Made by a program: the position numbers and the translations under genes. Below, in pieces: positions 22,904 to 32,935 of a stretch of 64,000 bases of DNA (within the stretch, counting starts at the first letter, position 1; each line of letters starts with the position of its first letter). Below the pieces are notes generated by a model, which saw only the letters and a list, made by a program, of their open reading frames with translations, was not told where the DNA came from and did no database searches. Source of the DNA: an uncultured Clostridia bacterium (GTDB lineage: Bacteria; Bacillota; Clostridia; Oscillospirales; Acutalibacteraceae); NCBI GenBank assembly GCA_946500295.1, contig CAMMVF010000001.1:62001-126000 (forward strand), read 5' to 3'.

Positions 22904-25900
22904 ATGTCAGAGGTAATCAGAGTTTTTGTGGAGAAAAAGCCCGGGTTCGACGTTGAGGCAAAGCAGATGCTTTGGGATTTGCGTCACAATCTCGGACTCA
23001 AGCAGATAACGGGCTTGAGACTGTTAAACAGATATGATGTTTCAGGGCTTAACAGGGAGCAGTTTGAGTCGGCAAAGACTACGGTGTTTTCCGAGCCGAA
23101 TCAGGATGATGTATATGACGAGGAGTTTTCATATCCGACGGATTCTAAGGCGTTTGCAATGGAGTATCTTCCGGGACAGTACGACCAGAGAGCCGACAGC
23201 GCCGCCCAGTGTACTCAGCTGCTTACTCAGGGGGAAAGACCGCAGGTGCGCAGCGCCAAGGTGATTGTTCTCTCGGGCGAGATATCAGAGGAGGATTTTG
23301 ACAAGGTTAAGTCCTATCTTGTAAATCCGGTTGAGTCGAGAGTAGCTTCTATGGAGAAGCCCGAAAGCCTCGATATCCCGGTGACTGTTCCCGATAAGGT
23401 TGCAGTTGTCGAGGGCTTCATAGATTATGACGATGAGCAGATGGAGAATTATTACAGCTCAATGGGCTTTGCAATGACTTTAAGCGATCTCAAATTCTGT
23501 CGTGATTATTTTAAAAACGAGGAGAAGCGTGACCCAACAGTTACGGAACTGAAGGTCATTGACACCTATTGGTCAGACCACTGTCGCCACACCACCTTTT
23601 TGACAAGACTTGAGAAAATCGAAATTGAAAAGGGTGCGCTTACAGGCGTGATTGAGGACGCTCTCAAGGCTTATTATGAATCCAGAAATGAAATCTACGG
23701 CGAAAACAGCACACGAGACGTATCTCTTATGGATATGGCTTTGGTCGGCATGAAGCTTTTGAAAAAGAGAGGGCTTATCCCCGATTTGGACGAGAGCGAG
23801 GAGATAAACGCCTGCTCCATAGAGGTGCCGGTTACAATAGACGGCGAACCCCAAAAGTGGCTTGTACAGTTTAAGAATGAAACCCACAACCACCCGACCG
23901 AAATCGAGCCTTTTGGCGGAGCGGCTACCTGCCTCGGCGGAGCTATCAGAGACCCGCTTTCCGGCAGAGCCTATGTGTACCAGGCGATGAGAGTGACGGG
24001 CTCGGGAGATCCGACCGTTGCCTTTAAGGATACAATGCACGGCAAGCTCCCGACCAGAAAGATAACCACGGGAGCAGCGGCAGGCTACAGCTCCTACGGA
24101 AACCAGATAGGACTTGCCACAGGTCAGGTTGTCGAGCTTTACGACCCAGGCTATGTTGCAAAGAGAATGGAGATAGGCGCTGTAATCGGTGCGTCTCCCA
24201 AGGAGAATGTGATCAGAGAGGTTCCCACACCGGGAGATATCATAGTTTTGCTCGGCGGAGCTACGGGACGTGACGGCTGCGGCGGAGCCACAGGCTCTTC
24301 TAAAGCTCACACCGAGCAGTCAATAGAGACCTGCGGAGCAGAGGTGCAAAAGGGTAACCCTCCGACGGAGAGAAAAATCCAGAGATTGTTCAGGGATAGA
24401 ACTGTAGCAAATATGATAAAGCGCTGCAACGACTTTGGCGCAGGCGGAGTTTGCGTAGCAATAGGCGAACTCGCAGACGGACTCGATATAAACCTTGACA
24501 AGGTGACTAAAAAATATGAGGGTTTGGACGGAACAGAGCTTGCAATCTCCGAATCTCAAGAGAGAATGGCGGTTGTGTTAGACCCGAAGAATGTCGATAA
24601 GTTTATAGAGCTTGCACGGGGAGAAAACCTCGAGGCAACGGCGGTCGCTGTAGTAGCCGAGAATCCCAGACTTACGATGAAGTGGAGAGGCGACACCATA
24701 GTAAGCCTTAGCCGTGAATTTTTGAACACAAACGGAGTTACACAAACTGCAAGCGCATATATCACGGCTCCAGACGAAACGGCAGTGTACAGAGCTCAGG
24801 TGCCGAGGGAGCTTGAGGGCTTGCCAATAGAGGAATCATTTAAAAAGAATCTTACAAGGCTCGAGGTCTGCTCGCAGATAGGACTGAGCGAGCGCTTTGA
24901 CTCGAGTATAGGAGCGGCTACGGTAAATATGCCGTTTGGCGGCAAATATCAGCTCACACCGACTGAGGCTATGACTGCAAAAATACCTCTGGAGCACGGT
25001 GAAACCGATGATGCAACCGCTATGAGCTACGGCTACATTCCCGGCACATCGCGCTGGAGTCCGTTCCACGGCTCCGCCTATGCGGTGCTTGAATCAATGT
25101 CCAAGCTTCTGGCTGTAGGCGCAAATCCGCTAAAGTCAAGACTTACCTTTCAGGAATATTTTGAAAGACTGCACGACAAGCCCGAGCGTTGGGGCAAGCC
25201 CGCGGCGGCTTTGCTCGGAGCAATGACGGCTCAGATAGAGATGGGCGTTCCCTCAATAGGCGGAAAGGACAGTATGTCGGGCTCGTTTGAGCAGCTCGAT
25301 GTTCCGCCAACTCTGGTAAGCTTTGCCGTGGCGATGACTAAGGCGTCAAAGACAATATCCTCTGAATTTAAAAAAGTGGGTTCAAGGGTAATCTACGTCC
25401 CGTTGCCGGAGGATGATCGCACCGCAATGCCGATTTGGGGTCACGTCAAGGAGATGTACGAAAAAGTTTATGAGCTGATGGAGCAGGGCAGAGTGCTGAG
25501 CGCAGGCGTTATCAAGGAGGGAGGCGCTGCGGCTCAGATTTGTAAGATGTGCTTCGGTAATAAATTGGGCTTTAAGTTTGACCATGAGCTTACGCCGCAG
25601 GAACTTTATGCTCCGCTGAGCGGCTCGCTGATTCTCGAAATGGCTGACCATGACGAGGCTGACGGTTTCCTCTATTACAATTTGGGAACTACCACCGAGG
25701 AGTCTGTGGTTGATACAGTATCCGCAAAATTTGATATAGACGAGCTTATTGAGCTTTGGGGCGAGAAGCTCGAGAAGGTGTTCCCGACTAAGGCTGAGTG
25801 CCCGAAGATAATAGTTGACGCTAAGCTTTACACCGAGAGAAATACGACTGCGCCCACTATAAAGACACCAAAGCCGAAGGTGTTCATTCCGGTGTTCCCC

Positions 25901-26668
25901 GGTACAAACTGTGAGGTTGATACAGCCAGAGCTTTTGAAAAGGCAGGCGCCGAGGTCGAGATGCTCATAGTCAAAAACCTTAAGCCCACCGATATCGAGG
26001 AGACGATAGTCAAGATGGAGAGCGCAATCAAAACCTCCCAGATTATCATGTTCCCCGGTGGATTCAGCGGAGGCGACGAGCCGGCTGGCTCGGGCAAGTT
26101 TATCGCCACCACCTTCCGCAACCCGAGAATTGCTCAGGCTGTCACCGATTTGATGGACAAAAGAGACGGACTTATTCTCGGAATCTGTAACGGCTTCCAG
26201 GCGCTTATCAAGCTCGGACTTGTGCCCTACGGAAAAATTACCGAGATTAAGGACGATGATCCGACCCTGACCTTTAATACAATAGGCAGACATATTTCTC
26301 ACATGGCATATACCAGGGTGACATCGGTAAAATCCCCGTGGCTTTCGGGAGTTGAGGCAGGTCAGGTATTTGCTGTTCCTGTATCTCACGGCGAGGGACG
26401 CTTTGTGGCCAGCGAGGAAACAGTAAAGCTTCTTGCTCAAAACGGTCAGATAGCTACCCAGTATGTTGACCTAAGCGGCGAGCCGAGCGAAGATATTCAG
26501 TGGAATTTGAACGGTTCTGTCTGCGCTATAGAGGGTATCACCAGTCCCGACGGAAGAATCCTCGGTAAGATGGGTCACTCCGAGAGAAAGGGCGATAACC
26601 TGTATTCAAACGTGCCGTTTGAAAAGGATCAAAAGCTGTTTGAAAGCGGAGTAAATTACTTCAAATAA
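22904..26668 (+). CDS. purL: Phosphoribosylformylglycinamidine synthase, single-chain (PurL/FGAM synthase)
   Basis: Fourth step of purine synthesis: FGAR, glutamine and ATP to FGAM. The 1254-residue product joins the PurS-like start, the two AIRS-type ATP-binding halves (SDHCRHTTF, NHPTEIEPFGGAATC, GGATGRDGCGGATGSS) and a class I glutamine amidotransferase end (VFPGTNCEVDTA; nucleophile C1095 in GICNGFQ; HGEGRF). ATG 22904 follows AGGAGGT; an in-frame extension to 22757 overlaps ribF and is not used. Many Firmicutes have split PurL/PurQ/PurS; here the long fused form occurs, as in several Clostridia. No other pur genes are adjacent. Confidence 0.96.
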   Translation: MSEVIRVFVEKKPGFDVEAKQMLWDLRHNLGLKQITGLRLLNRYDVSGLNREQFESAKTTVFSEPNQDDVYDEEFSYPTDSKAFAMEYLPGQYDQRADSAAQCTQLLTQGERPQVRSAKVIVLSGEISEEDFDKVKSYLVNPVESRVASMEKPESLDIPVTVPDKVAVVEGFIDYDDEQMENYYSSMGFAMTLSDLKFCRDYFKNEEKRDPTVTELKVIDTYWSDHCRHTTFLTRLEKIEIEKGALTGVIEDALKAYYESRNEIYGENSTRDVSLMDMALVGMKLLKKRGLIPDLDESEEINACSIEVPVTIDGEPQKWLVQFKNETHNHPTEIEPFGGAATCLGGAIRDPLSGRAYVYQAMRVTGSGDPTVAFKDTMHGKLPTRKITTGAAAGYSSYGNQIGLATGQVVELYDPGYVAKRMEIGAVIGASPKENVIREVPTPGDIIVLLGGATGRDGCGGATGSSKAHTEQSIETCGAEVQKGNPPTERKIQRLFRDRTVANMIKRCNDFGAGGVCVAIGELADGLDINLDKVTKKYEGLDGTELAISESQERMAVVLDPKNVDKFIELARGENLEATAVAVVAENPRLTMKWRGDTIVSLSREFLNTNGVTQTASAYITAPDETAVYRAQVPRELEGLPIEESFKKNLTRLEVCSQIGLSERFDSSIGAATVNMPFGGKYQLTPTEAMTAKIPLEHGETDDATAMSYGYIPGTSRWSPFHGSAYAVLESMSKLLAVGANPLKSRLTFQEYFERLHDKPERWGKPAAALLGAMTAQIEMGVPSIGGKDSMSGSFEQLDVPPTLVSFAVAMTKASKTISSEFKKVGSRVIYVPLPEDDRTAMPIWGHVKEMYEKVYELMEQGRVLSAGVIKEGGAAAQICKMCFGNKLGFKFDHELTPQELYAPLSGSLILEMADHDEADGFLYYNLGTTTEESVVDTVSAKFDIDELIELWGEKLEKVFPTKAECPKIIVDAKLYTERNTTAPTIKTPKPKVFIPVFPGTNCEVDTARAFEKAGAEVEMLIVKNLKPTDIEETIVKMESAIKTSQIIMFPGGFSGGDEPAGSGKFIATTFRNPRIAQAVTDLMDKRDGLILGICNGFQALIKLGLVPYGKITEIKDDDPTLTFNTIGRHISHMAYTRVTSVKSPWLSGVEAGQVFAVPVSHGEGRFVASEETVKLLAQNGQIATQYVDLSGEPSEDIQWNLNGSVCAIEGITSPDGRILGKMGHSERKGDNLYSNVPFEKDQKLFESGVNYFK

Positions 26669-26718
26669 TTTTTCTTCCTGCGTGCTGCTGCACAATGTTC
26701 GTGTGAATTTGTTCCAAT

Positions 26719-26740
26719 AAAGGGTATATGTCCTTTTTAT
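26719..26740 (+). terminator. Terminator after purL
   Basis: AAAGG, GTATATGT loop, CCTTT followed by TTATGCTTTTC. A short stem with a T-rich tail. Confidence 0.6.
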
Positions 26741-26779
26741 GCTTTTCTCACATTTACAGCTTTGCGTTAATTGAGATGG

Positions 26780-26812
26780 GGCTGTCGCGAATTTCTAATT
26801 GCGACAGCCTCT
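26780..26812. terminator. Recurrent GGCTGTCGC hairpin before yeiH-like gene
   Basis: GGCTGTCGCgAATT and AATTGCGACAGCC form a stem like the terminator at 8216-8245. It ends CTCTTGAG, without a strong T run, and sits just before the next gene, so it may be a second terminator or a decayed copy. Confidence 0.65.
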
Positions 26813-26849
26813 TGAGTTAGTATAAAACAAAAGTTAAGAGGAGGTTAAT

Positions 26850-27881
26850 ATGACATTTGTTAAGAAAAATTGGGCGGGAGTAGCGGTTTGCCTGCTGATA
26901 TCCATACCTTCCTACTTCCTCGGCAAGCTTTTGCCCGTGGTGGGTGGGCCTGTATTTGCAATTTTAATCGGCATGGCGGCGGCAATTTTTGTAAAGGGCA
27001 AATTTAGGGATTATATCAATGCCGGAGTAACCTTTACATCAAAGAAAATTTTGCAGTACGCAGTTGTGCTGCTCGGCTTTGGGCTTAATTTAATGAGCAT
27101 TGTAGAGGTCGGCGGTCAGTCTTTGCCGATAATAATCTCCACTATATCCACCTCACTGATCATTTCGTTTGTGCTTTGCAAAGCGCTCAAGATGCCGAGC
27201 AAGATTTCTACTTTAATCGGAGTAGGCTCGTCAATCTGCGGCGGCTCGGCGATTGCTGCGACAGCCCCGGTGATTGACGCGGACGACGAGGAGATTGCAC
27301 AGTCGATATCGGTTATCTTTCTGTTTAATATAGTAGCCGCCCTTGTATTCCCGACCTTGGGCATGGCGCTCGGGCTTTCAAATGAGGGCTTTGCTCTCTT
27401 TGCGGGTACGGCGGTAAATGATACATCATCAGTTACAGCAGCGGCCTCTTCCTGGGACGGTATGCATCCGGGGGCGAATACTTTGGACTCGGCTACGATA
27501 GTAAAGCTCACGAGAACACTTGCAATCATTCCGATTACTCTCTGTCTTGCGTTTTACAGAACACAAAAGGCAAAGAAGTCAGGCGGTGAGAGCGGCAAGG
27601 TTAGCTTGAAGAAAATATTCCCGTTTTTTATCATCTTTTTTGTCCTCGCCTCGGTGATAACCACCGTTTGTGTGTCGTTGGGAGTTCCTAGCGAAGCTTT
27701 CTCCCCGCTCAAGGAGCTCAGCAAGTTTTTGATAATCATGGCGATGGCGGCGATAGGTCTTAACACAAATCTTGTGCGCCTTGTAAAGTCTGGTGCAAAG
27801 CCGATACTTATGGGACTGTGCTGCTGGGTCGGAATCGCCGGTGTGTCGCTGCTGATGCAGTATGTTATGGGGATTTGGTAA
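26850..27881 (+). CDS. YeiH-family (UPF0324) putative anion exporter
   Basis: Integral membrane protein of 343 residues with about nine to ten helices. It shows the family's [16 protein letters not shown] and [16 protein letters not shown] motifs, and two ALGL/LL(G)FGLN-type repeats; the C-terminal third carries AAIGLNTNL. Relatives are described as putative sulfate exporters, but transport activity is poorly tested. The ribosome binding site AGAGGAGG precedes ATG 26850. It is probably a single-gene unit, as a new promoter follows. Confidence 0.85.
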   Translation: MTFVKKNWAGVAVCLLISIPSYFLGKLLPVVGGPVFAILIGMAAAIFVKGKFRDYINAGVTFTSKKILQYAVVLLGFGLNLMSIVEVGGQSLPIIISTISTSLIISFVLCKALKMPSKISTLIGVGSSICGGSAIAATAPVIDADDEEIAQSISVIFLFNIVAALVFPTLGMALGLSNEGFALFAGTAVNDTSSVTAAASSWDGMHPGANTLDSATIVKLTRTLAIIPITLCLAFYRTQKAKKSGGESGKVSLKKIFPFFIIFFVLASVITTVCVSLGVPSEAFSPLKELSKFLIIMAMAAIGLNTNLVRLVKSGAKPILMGLCCWVGIAGVSLLMQYVMGIW

Positions 27882-27905
27882 ATTACATACGGATAAAATT
27901 ACCCC

Positions 27906-27934
27906 TTGCATATTGGAAAATACTGTGGTATAAT
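27906..27934 (+). promoter_or_regulatory. Promoter of the rimP-nusA-infB operon
   Basis: TTGCAT (27906-27911), 17 bases, TATAAT (27929-27934). Confidence 0.8.
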
Positions 27935-27964
27935 AACCAATGTTGAGTAGTATATGAAGCGCTG

Positions 27965-28000
27965 AAGGAGTGGGAAATAAACCCGCTCCTTTCTGTTTGA
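27965..28000 (+). promoter_or_regulatory. Leader hairpin before rimP (possible NusA attenuator)
   Basis: AAGGAGTGGG, AAATAAA loop, CCCGCTCCTT, then TCTGTTTG. It has the form of a weak intrinsic terminator about 30 bases after the transcription start of the nusA operon. Autogenous control by NusA, which affects hairpin-dependent pausing and termination, is a plausible reading. Confidence 0.5.
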
Positions 28001-28042
28001 ACAATTATAAATAAAGATAAAACGAAAGAGGAGGCAGTTCAA

Positions 28043-28516
28043 ATGGCAAAAAAAGGCGGCAACACCGCAGAGGCTGTCACTGAGATAGTGAAGCCGATCA
28101 TCGAGCGACTCGGGCTTTCACTGTGGGATGTTCGCTTTGTCAAAGAGGGAGCGGAGTATTATCTGCGCGTGTTCATTGACAGTGAAAACGGAATTACAAT
28201 AGAGGACTGTGAAAATGTGTCAAGAGCTATTGACGAGCCGCTGGATATAGCAGACCCGATTTCTCAGAGTTACTGCTTGGAGGTTTCGTCTCCCGGTGTT
28301 GAGCGAGAACTGAGAACTGACGATCACTTTGCTGCCTTTTTGGGCAGCCCGGTATTAATTAAGCTTATCAGACCGCTTGAGGGCTGGGGCAAGGAGTTCT
28401 CGGCTGTGCTCGATGACGCTGACAGAGGGAGCATAACCGTGAGCAAGGACGGCGACTCAATGAAGATAAACAAGAAAGACACTGTCTGGGTAAAGCTGGA
28501 CGATTTTAATATGTAA
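28043..28516 (+). CDS. rimP: Ribosome maturation factor RimP
   Basis: Needed for late assembly of the 30S subunit. The 157-residue product has the N-terminal domain with LWDVRFVKEGAEYYLRVFID and the ENVSRAIDEPLD helix, then the C-terminal SH3-like domain. It is the first gene of the rimP-nusA-ylxR-ylxQ-infB operon. The ribosome binding site AGGAGG lies before ATG 28043. Confidence 0.95.
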   Translation: MAKKGGNTAEAVTEIVKPIIERLGLSLWDVRFVKEGAEYYLRVFIDSENGITIEDCENVSRAIDEPLDIADPISQSYCLEVSSPGVERELRTDDHFAAFLGSPVLIKLIRPLEGWGKEFSAVLDDADRGSITVSKDGDSMKINKKDTVWVKLDDFNM

Positions 28517-28566
28517 TTTAAGTACGCTTTTGACGGCAAGCTTAACGGAAAGGGAGAATTAGGAAA

Positions 28567-29754
28567 ATGGATACGAAAGAACTGTTCGCAGCGCTTGATT
28601 TGCTGGAGAAGGAGAGGGGAATCTCAGCCGACTATATGCTTTCACAGATTCAGAGGGCGATAGTCGTAGCCTGCAAAAACACTTACAACGGCAATGAGGA
28701 TGTAACTGTAAAGATTGACAAGGAAAACAAGGATTTTGAGGTCTATCTCAACAAGGAGGTTGTCGAGGAGGTGTTTGATCCCGACAGCGAGATATCTTTA
28801 GAGCAGGCAAGGGAAATCAGTGCAATTTACAATATAGGCGATAAGGTTGCCTTTAAGCTCGATCCGGAGCAATTTGGCAGAATAGCAATCAACACCTCAA
28901 GAAGCATAATCCGTCAGGGTATTCGCGACGGTGAGAAGGGACAGATGCTGCAGGAGTTTCAGAGCAAAAATCAGGAGCTTGTGACTGCCACGGTTGAGAG
29001 GGTAGATGAAAAAAGCGGTGCCGTTACAATTAAAATCGGCAAGGCCGAGGCTGTTCTTCCCAGAGGAGAACAGGTTGGTAATGAAAACTTTAAAGAGGGC
29101 GACAGAATCAAGGTTTATGTTGCCGATGTTCAGGACACTGAAAGAGGACCGAGGGCTATTATCTCAAGAACTCATCCAGATTTTGTCAAGAGGCTTTTCG
29201 AGACGGAGGTTCCGGAGATTTATGACGGCACAGTTGAAATCAAGTCCGTTTCCAGAGAGGCGGGCTCGAGGACAAAGCTTGCGGTTTGGAGCAAGGATGA
29301 GGACGTAGATGCGGTGGGAGCCTGCATTGGTGCCAGAGGCGCCAGAGTCGGTACTATTGTCGATGAACTTGGAGGAGAAAAGATCGACATCGTTGAGTAT
29401 GATGAGGATCCGGCCAAGTTCATCTCTGCGGCGTTGTCACCTGCTACCGTGCTGAGCGTTACCTTGGCAGAGGACGGCAGCAAATCCTGTCGAGTTACAG
29501 TTCCCGACGGTCAGCTCTCACTGGCTATTGGCAACAAGGGACAAAACGCCAGACTTGCGGCAAGGCTCACCGGCTGGAAGATAGATATAAGACCAGAAAG
29601 CGGATTCTACGGCGAGGACGAGGATGACGAAGCTGAGGGGCTCGATGACGAGTTGACTAAGGACGAGACAACAGTCGAGCATCCGGATGAGGAGGCTCAG
29701 GACGAGGAAGAATTACTGATCGAGGACGAGGAGACAGAGCTTAACGAAGAATGA
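28567..29754 (+). CDS. nusA: Transcription termination/antitermination protein NusA
   Basis: Elongation factor that promotes pausing, termination and antitermination. The 395-residue product has an N-terminal RNA-polymerase-binding domain (about 1-125), an S1 domain (VTATVERVDEKSGAVTIKIG, about 137-205), and two KH domains (DAVGACIGARGARV; LAIGNKGQNARLAARL). A very acidic tail (about 350-395) takes the place of the repeats seen in E. coli NusA, as is common in Firmicutes. It starts 50 bases after rimP. Confidence 0.96.
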   Translation: MDTKELFAALDLLEKERGISADYMLSQIQRAIVVACKNTYNGNEDVTVKIDKENKDFEVYLNKEVVEEVFDPDSEISLEQAREISAIYNIGDKVAFKLDPEQFGRIAINTSRSIIRQGIRDGEKGQMLQEFQSKNQELVTATVERVDEKSGAVTIKIGKAEAVLPRGEQVGNENFKEGDRIKVYVADVQDTERGPRAIISRTHPDFVKRLFETEVPEIYDGTVEIKSVSREAGSRTKLAVWSKDEDVDAVGACIGARGARVGTIVDELGGEKIDIVEYDEDPAKFISAALSPATVLSVTLAEDGSKSCRVTVPDGQLSLAIGNKGQNARLAARLTGWKIDIRPESGFYGEDEDDEAEGLDDELTKDETTVEHPDEEAQDEEELLIEDEETELNEE

Positions 29755-29774
29755 TATTTTAAGGAGAGGTGAAA

Positions 29775-30077
29775 ATGCGTCAAAAGAAAATTCCTATGAG
29801 AAAGTGTACCGGTTGCGGCGAGATGAAGCCCAAACGGGAGCTTGTCAGGGTGGTAAAAGCCCCCGATCAAAAGGACGAGGACGGCAATATCCTTTCAGCC
29901 GGAGAGGTAAGCCTTGACCTCACCGGTAAAAAGCCCGGAAGGGGTGCTTACGTTTGCAAGAGCGCAGAATGTCTCAGGCTTGCCAGAAAGGCGAGGAGAT
30001 TTGAGCGGGCGTTTAAGTGCAAAATACCCGAGGAGGTTTTTGACGCTATGGAAAAGGAGCTGGGCGAGAATGAATGA
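29775..30077 (+). CDS. ylxR: YlxR family RNA-binding protein (RnpM-like)
   Basis: Small protein of 100 residues that begins MRQKKIPMRKCTGCGEMKPK and carries the GRGAYVC motif, the YlxR signature. Relatives bind RNA and have been tied to RNase P modulation. The start is ATG 29775 after GGAGAGG; the GTG at 29769 is within 5 bases of that site. It lies between nusA and the L7Ae-like gene, overlapping the latter by 8 bases. Cysteines in CTGC and VC may bind metal. Confidence 0.88.
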   Translation: MRQKKIPMRKCTGCGEMKPKRELVRVVKAPDQKDEDGNILSAGEVSLDLTGKKPGRGAYVCKSAECLRLARKARRFERAFKCKIPEEVFDAMEKELGENE

Positions 30078-30399
30078 CAGACTTCTTTCCCTCTTGGGGC
30101 TTTGCCGCAGAGCCGGAAAGCTTGTGATAGGCTGCGACCCTGTGATTGAAGCGGCAGGTGGCGGTCAGGTATCGCTGCTGATCTTTGCCTGTGATGCCTC
30201 CGAAAATACGAAAAAGACAGTTTTAAAGTCGGTGTCAGGCGCTGACGTGAAAATAATAACTGTTGCTTACAATAAAGACGATATTAGTAACTCTATCGGA
30301 AAAGCCTGCGCTGTAGCAGGTGTGTGTGATGAGGGCTTTGCAAAGAAGCTTTTAAAGCTTTCCGGAGAGAATGACGGGGAGGAATGCAATTTATGCTAA
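30070..30399 (+). CDS. ylxQ: L7Ae-family putative ribosomal protein (YlxQ)
   Basis: The 109-residue product has the L7Ae fold pattern: [17 protein letters not shown], then [14 protein letters not shown], and the [21 protein letters not shown] end. Members bind kink-turn RNA. The ATG at 30070 overlaps the end of ylxR by 8 bases, and the end overlaps the start of infB by 7 bases, so the three are translationally coupled. A longer open frame upstream is only the overlap with ylxR. Confidence 0.85.
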   Translation: MNDRLLSLLGLCRRAGKLVIGCDPVIEAAGGGQVSLLIFACDASENTKKTVLKSVSGADVKIITVAYNKDDISNSIGKACAVAGVCDEGFAKKLLKLSGENDGEECNLC

Positions 30400-32765
30400 T
30401 TAAATACAGAGTACATGAGGTTGCAAAGGATTTTGATGTTCCCAGCAAGGAGGTTGTCGAGTTGCTGAAAAAGCACTTCGGCGAGACCAAGAAACACATG
30501 ACCGCCTTGACTGAAGAGGAGCTTGACGTTGTTTTCGACTATTACACTCAGAAAAACGCTCTGCAAAGCTTTGAGCCTTATTTTGCGATAAGGGAGAAGG
30601 CGTTGAAGGAGAGAGCTGCCGCAGCAGCGGAAAAAATTGAGCAGGAAGCTTCTGATCAAAAACAGCAAAAGGGAGCTCCTAACGATAAGCCCGCTCGTGA
30701 CAAGGGCGGAAAGAAGCAGCCGCAAAAGGGAGATAAAAAGCCTGCTGCACAGCAAAAGCCGCAGTCTAATTCAACACGCAGCGACAGTGTGTCCGAACCG
30801 AGAAAGAGGGTAATTGATACCAGAGCGGCCGTTGTTGATATAGAGAGGTACAACGAGAAATACGACCGCCTTGCCTCAGAGAAGCTTAAAAATGAAAACA
30901 CAGTACAAAAGCAAAAGTTTAACCAGCGCTCGCAGCGCAGAGGAAAACACAAAAGCGGCAAGAGGGAGACCGAGGCTGAGAGACTTAAGAGAATCGCAGC
31001 CGAGAGAAAGGCTAAGCCGATTACAGTAACGATTCCAGATGAAATCACCGTAGGCGAGCTCGCGCTGAGACTGAAGGCGACAGCGGCTGAGGTTATCAAA
31101 AAACTGATGATGATGGGCACAATGGTGACCGTAAATGATACCATTGACTTTGATACGGCTGCGCTAGTTGCAATGGAGTTCCATGCAAAGGTTGAGAAAG
31201 AGGTAGTTGTCACCATAGAGGAGAGAATCATAGACGACAGCGAGGACGATGATGAGAACCTAGTCCCGCGCGCTCCGGTTGTCGTGGTTATGGGTCACGT
31301 TGACCACGGTAAGACCTCGCTTTTGGACGCTATACGCCATGCAAACGTAACTGAGGGCGAAGCAGGTGGAATTACCCAGCATATCGGTGCGTACAGGGTA
31401 AGCCTCAACGACAGAGAGATAACCTTCCTTGACACTCCGGGGCATGAGGCGTTTACTACGATGAGAGCCAGAGGCGCTCAGGTTACCGATATAGCCATTC
31501 TCGTTGTAGCAGCCGACGACGGAATCATGCCTCAGACAGTTGAAGCTATCAACCACGCCAAGGCGGCAGAAGTTTCAATAGTCGTTGCTATAAATAAAAT
31601 GGATAAGCCGGGCGCTAATCCTGATAATGTAAAGCAGCAGCTCACCGAATATGGCTTGATACCCGAGGAGTGGGGCGGAGACGTTCCCTGCATTCCGGTT
31701 TCGGCAAAGACCAAGGAGGGCATCTCCGATCTCTTGGAGATGGTACTGCTCATTGCCGATATGAAGGAGCTTAAAGCCAACCCTGACAGAAAGGCCAAGG
31801 GAACCGTAATTGAGGCTCGTCTTGACAAGGGCAGAGGTCCTATCGCAACCATGCTCGTTCAAAACGGTACTCTCAGGATAGGCGATATCGTGGTAGCAGG
31901 CACGACGGTAGGCCGCGTCAGAGCGATGACGAACGACAAGGGAGAGAGAGTAAAGTCGGCAGGACCGTCATATCCGGTGGAGATTACAGGACTTGACGAA
32001 GTACCGACAGGCGGAGATATCTTCAACGCTGTGTCTGATGAAAGACTTGCAAGAGAGCTTGTCGAGCAGAGAAAGACAAAGCAGAAGGAGGAGCAATTCT
32101 CCAAACAGACAAAGGTAACACTTGATAACCTTTTCGATCAGATGAAGCTCGGCGAGGTCAAGGAGCTGAAGATCATAGTCAAGGCGGATGTTCAGGGCTC
32201 GGTAGAGGCCGTAAAGCAGTCGCTTGATAAGCTTTCAAACGACGAGGTAAGGGTAAACGTAATCCACGGAGGAGTAGGAGCTATAAACGAGTCGGACGTA
32301 ATGCTTGCAGCTGCTTCGTCAGCTATAATTGTCGGCTTCAATGTCCGTCCGGACGCAGTAGCGGCGGCGAATGTCGAGCGTGACGGAGTGGATATGCGTC
32401 TTTACAGGGTTATCTACGACTGCATAGAGGAAATCGAGGCGGCAATGAAGGGTATGCTCGCACCCAAGACCAGGGAGGTAGAGCTTGGCAAGGCTGAGTG
32501 CCGCAACGTAATTAAGATTAAGAGCATCGGCTTCATAGCCGGAAGCTATGTTCTCTCCGGCAAGGTCGTCAGGGGAGCCGGAGTCAGAGTTGTTCGCGAC
32601 GGCATAGTAATCGCCGAGGACAATATAGCCTCCCTCCAGCGCTTCAAGGATTCCGTCAAGGAGGTTGCCGCAGGCTATGAGTGCGGTATCGGACTTGAGC
32701 GTTTTTCAGACCTAAAAGAGGGCGATATCTTCGAGATATATGAAATCGAAGAGTATAGGGATTGA
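30393..32765 (+). CDS. infB: Translation initiation factor IF-2
   Basis: GTPase that brings initiator tRNA to the ribosome. The 790-residue product has an N-terminal IF2N helix (about 1-50), a Lys/Gln/Ala-rich linker (about 65-200), a second IF2N (about 215-265), the G domain with GHVDHGKTS (301-309), DTPGHEAF and NKMDK, and the two C-terminal beta-barrel domains. The start ATG 30393 follows GGGAGG and overlaps ylxQ. The ATP/GTP motifs are intact. A strong terminator follows. Confidence 0.97.
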   Translation: MLIKYRVHEVAKDFDVPSKEVVELLKKHFGETKKHMTALTEEELDVVFDYYTQKNALQSFEPYFAIREKALKERAAAAAEKIEQEASDQKQQKGAPNDKPARDKGGKKQPQKGDKKPAAQQKPQSNSTRSDSVSEPRKRVIDTRAAVVDIERYNEKYDRLASEKLKNENTVQKQKFNQRSQRRGKHKSGKRETEAERLKRIAAERKAKPITVTIPDEITVGELALRLKATAAEVIKKLMMMGTMVTVNDTIDFDTAALVAMEFHAKVEKEVVVTIEERIIDDSEDDDENLVPRAPVVVVMGHVDHGKTSLLDAIRHANVTEGEAGGITQHIGAYRVSLNDREITFLDTPGHEAFTTMRARGAQVTDIAILVVAADDGIMPQTVEAINHAKAAEVSIVVAINKMDKPGANPDNVKQQLTEYGLIPEEWGGDVPCIPVSAKTKEGISDLLEMVLLIADMKELKANPDRKAKGTVIEARLDKGRGPIATMLVQNGTLRIGDIVVAGTTVGRVRAMTNDKGERVKSAGPSYPVEITGLDEVPTGGDIFNAVSDERLARELVEQRKTKQKEEQFSKQTKVTLDNLFDQMKLGEVKELKIIVKADVQGSVEAVKQSLDKLSNDEVRVNVIHGGVGAINESDVMLAAASSAIIVGFNVRPDAVAAANVERDGVDMRLYRVIYDCIEEIEAAMKGMLAPKTREVELGKAECRNVIKIKSIGFIAGSYVLSGKVVRGAGVRVVRDGIVIAEDNIASLQRFKDSVKEVAAGYECGIGLERFSDLKEGDIFEIYEIEEYRD

Positions 32766-32774
32766 TATACAGTT

Positions 32775-32812
32775 AAAGGCGTTTTTGCAGGGAATGCAAA
32801 AACGCCTTTTAG
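32775..32812 (+). terminator. Intrinsic terminator after infB
   Basis: AAAGGCGTTTTTGCA, GGGAA loop, TGCAAAAACGCCTTTT: a 15-bp perfect stem with T run, likely effective in both directions. Confidence 0.9.
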
Positions 32813-32872
32813 CAATTTAAAATGTATTGAGTGTAAATTAAGCCAATAACAAAAGATAATACTTAACAGTAA

Positions 32873-32907
32873 AGCCGATTCGCCGTGAAATTACAAGCTT
32901 ATCGGCT
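32873..32907 (-). terminator. Possible terminator after the HAD gene
   Basis: AGCCGAT (32873-32879) pairs with ATCGGCT (32901-32907). It sits about 30 bases after the minus-strand stop codon. The T tail on the minus strand is weak. Confidence 0.45.
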
Positions 32908-32935
32908 CTGCTATATTTATAAACAGTGCGACATC

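Noticed and set aside
25382-26440. 352-residue minus-strand open frame
   Set aside because: Antisense to purL, which has all motifs in the plus-strand frame; composition rich in His, Cys and Ser as in shadow frames.
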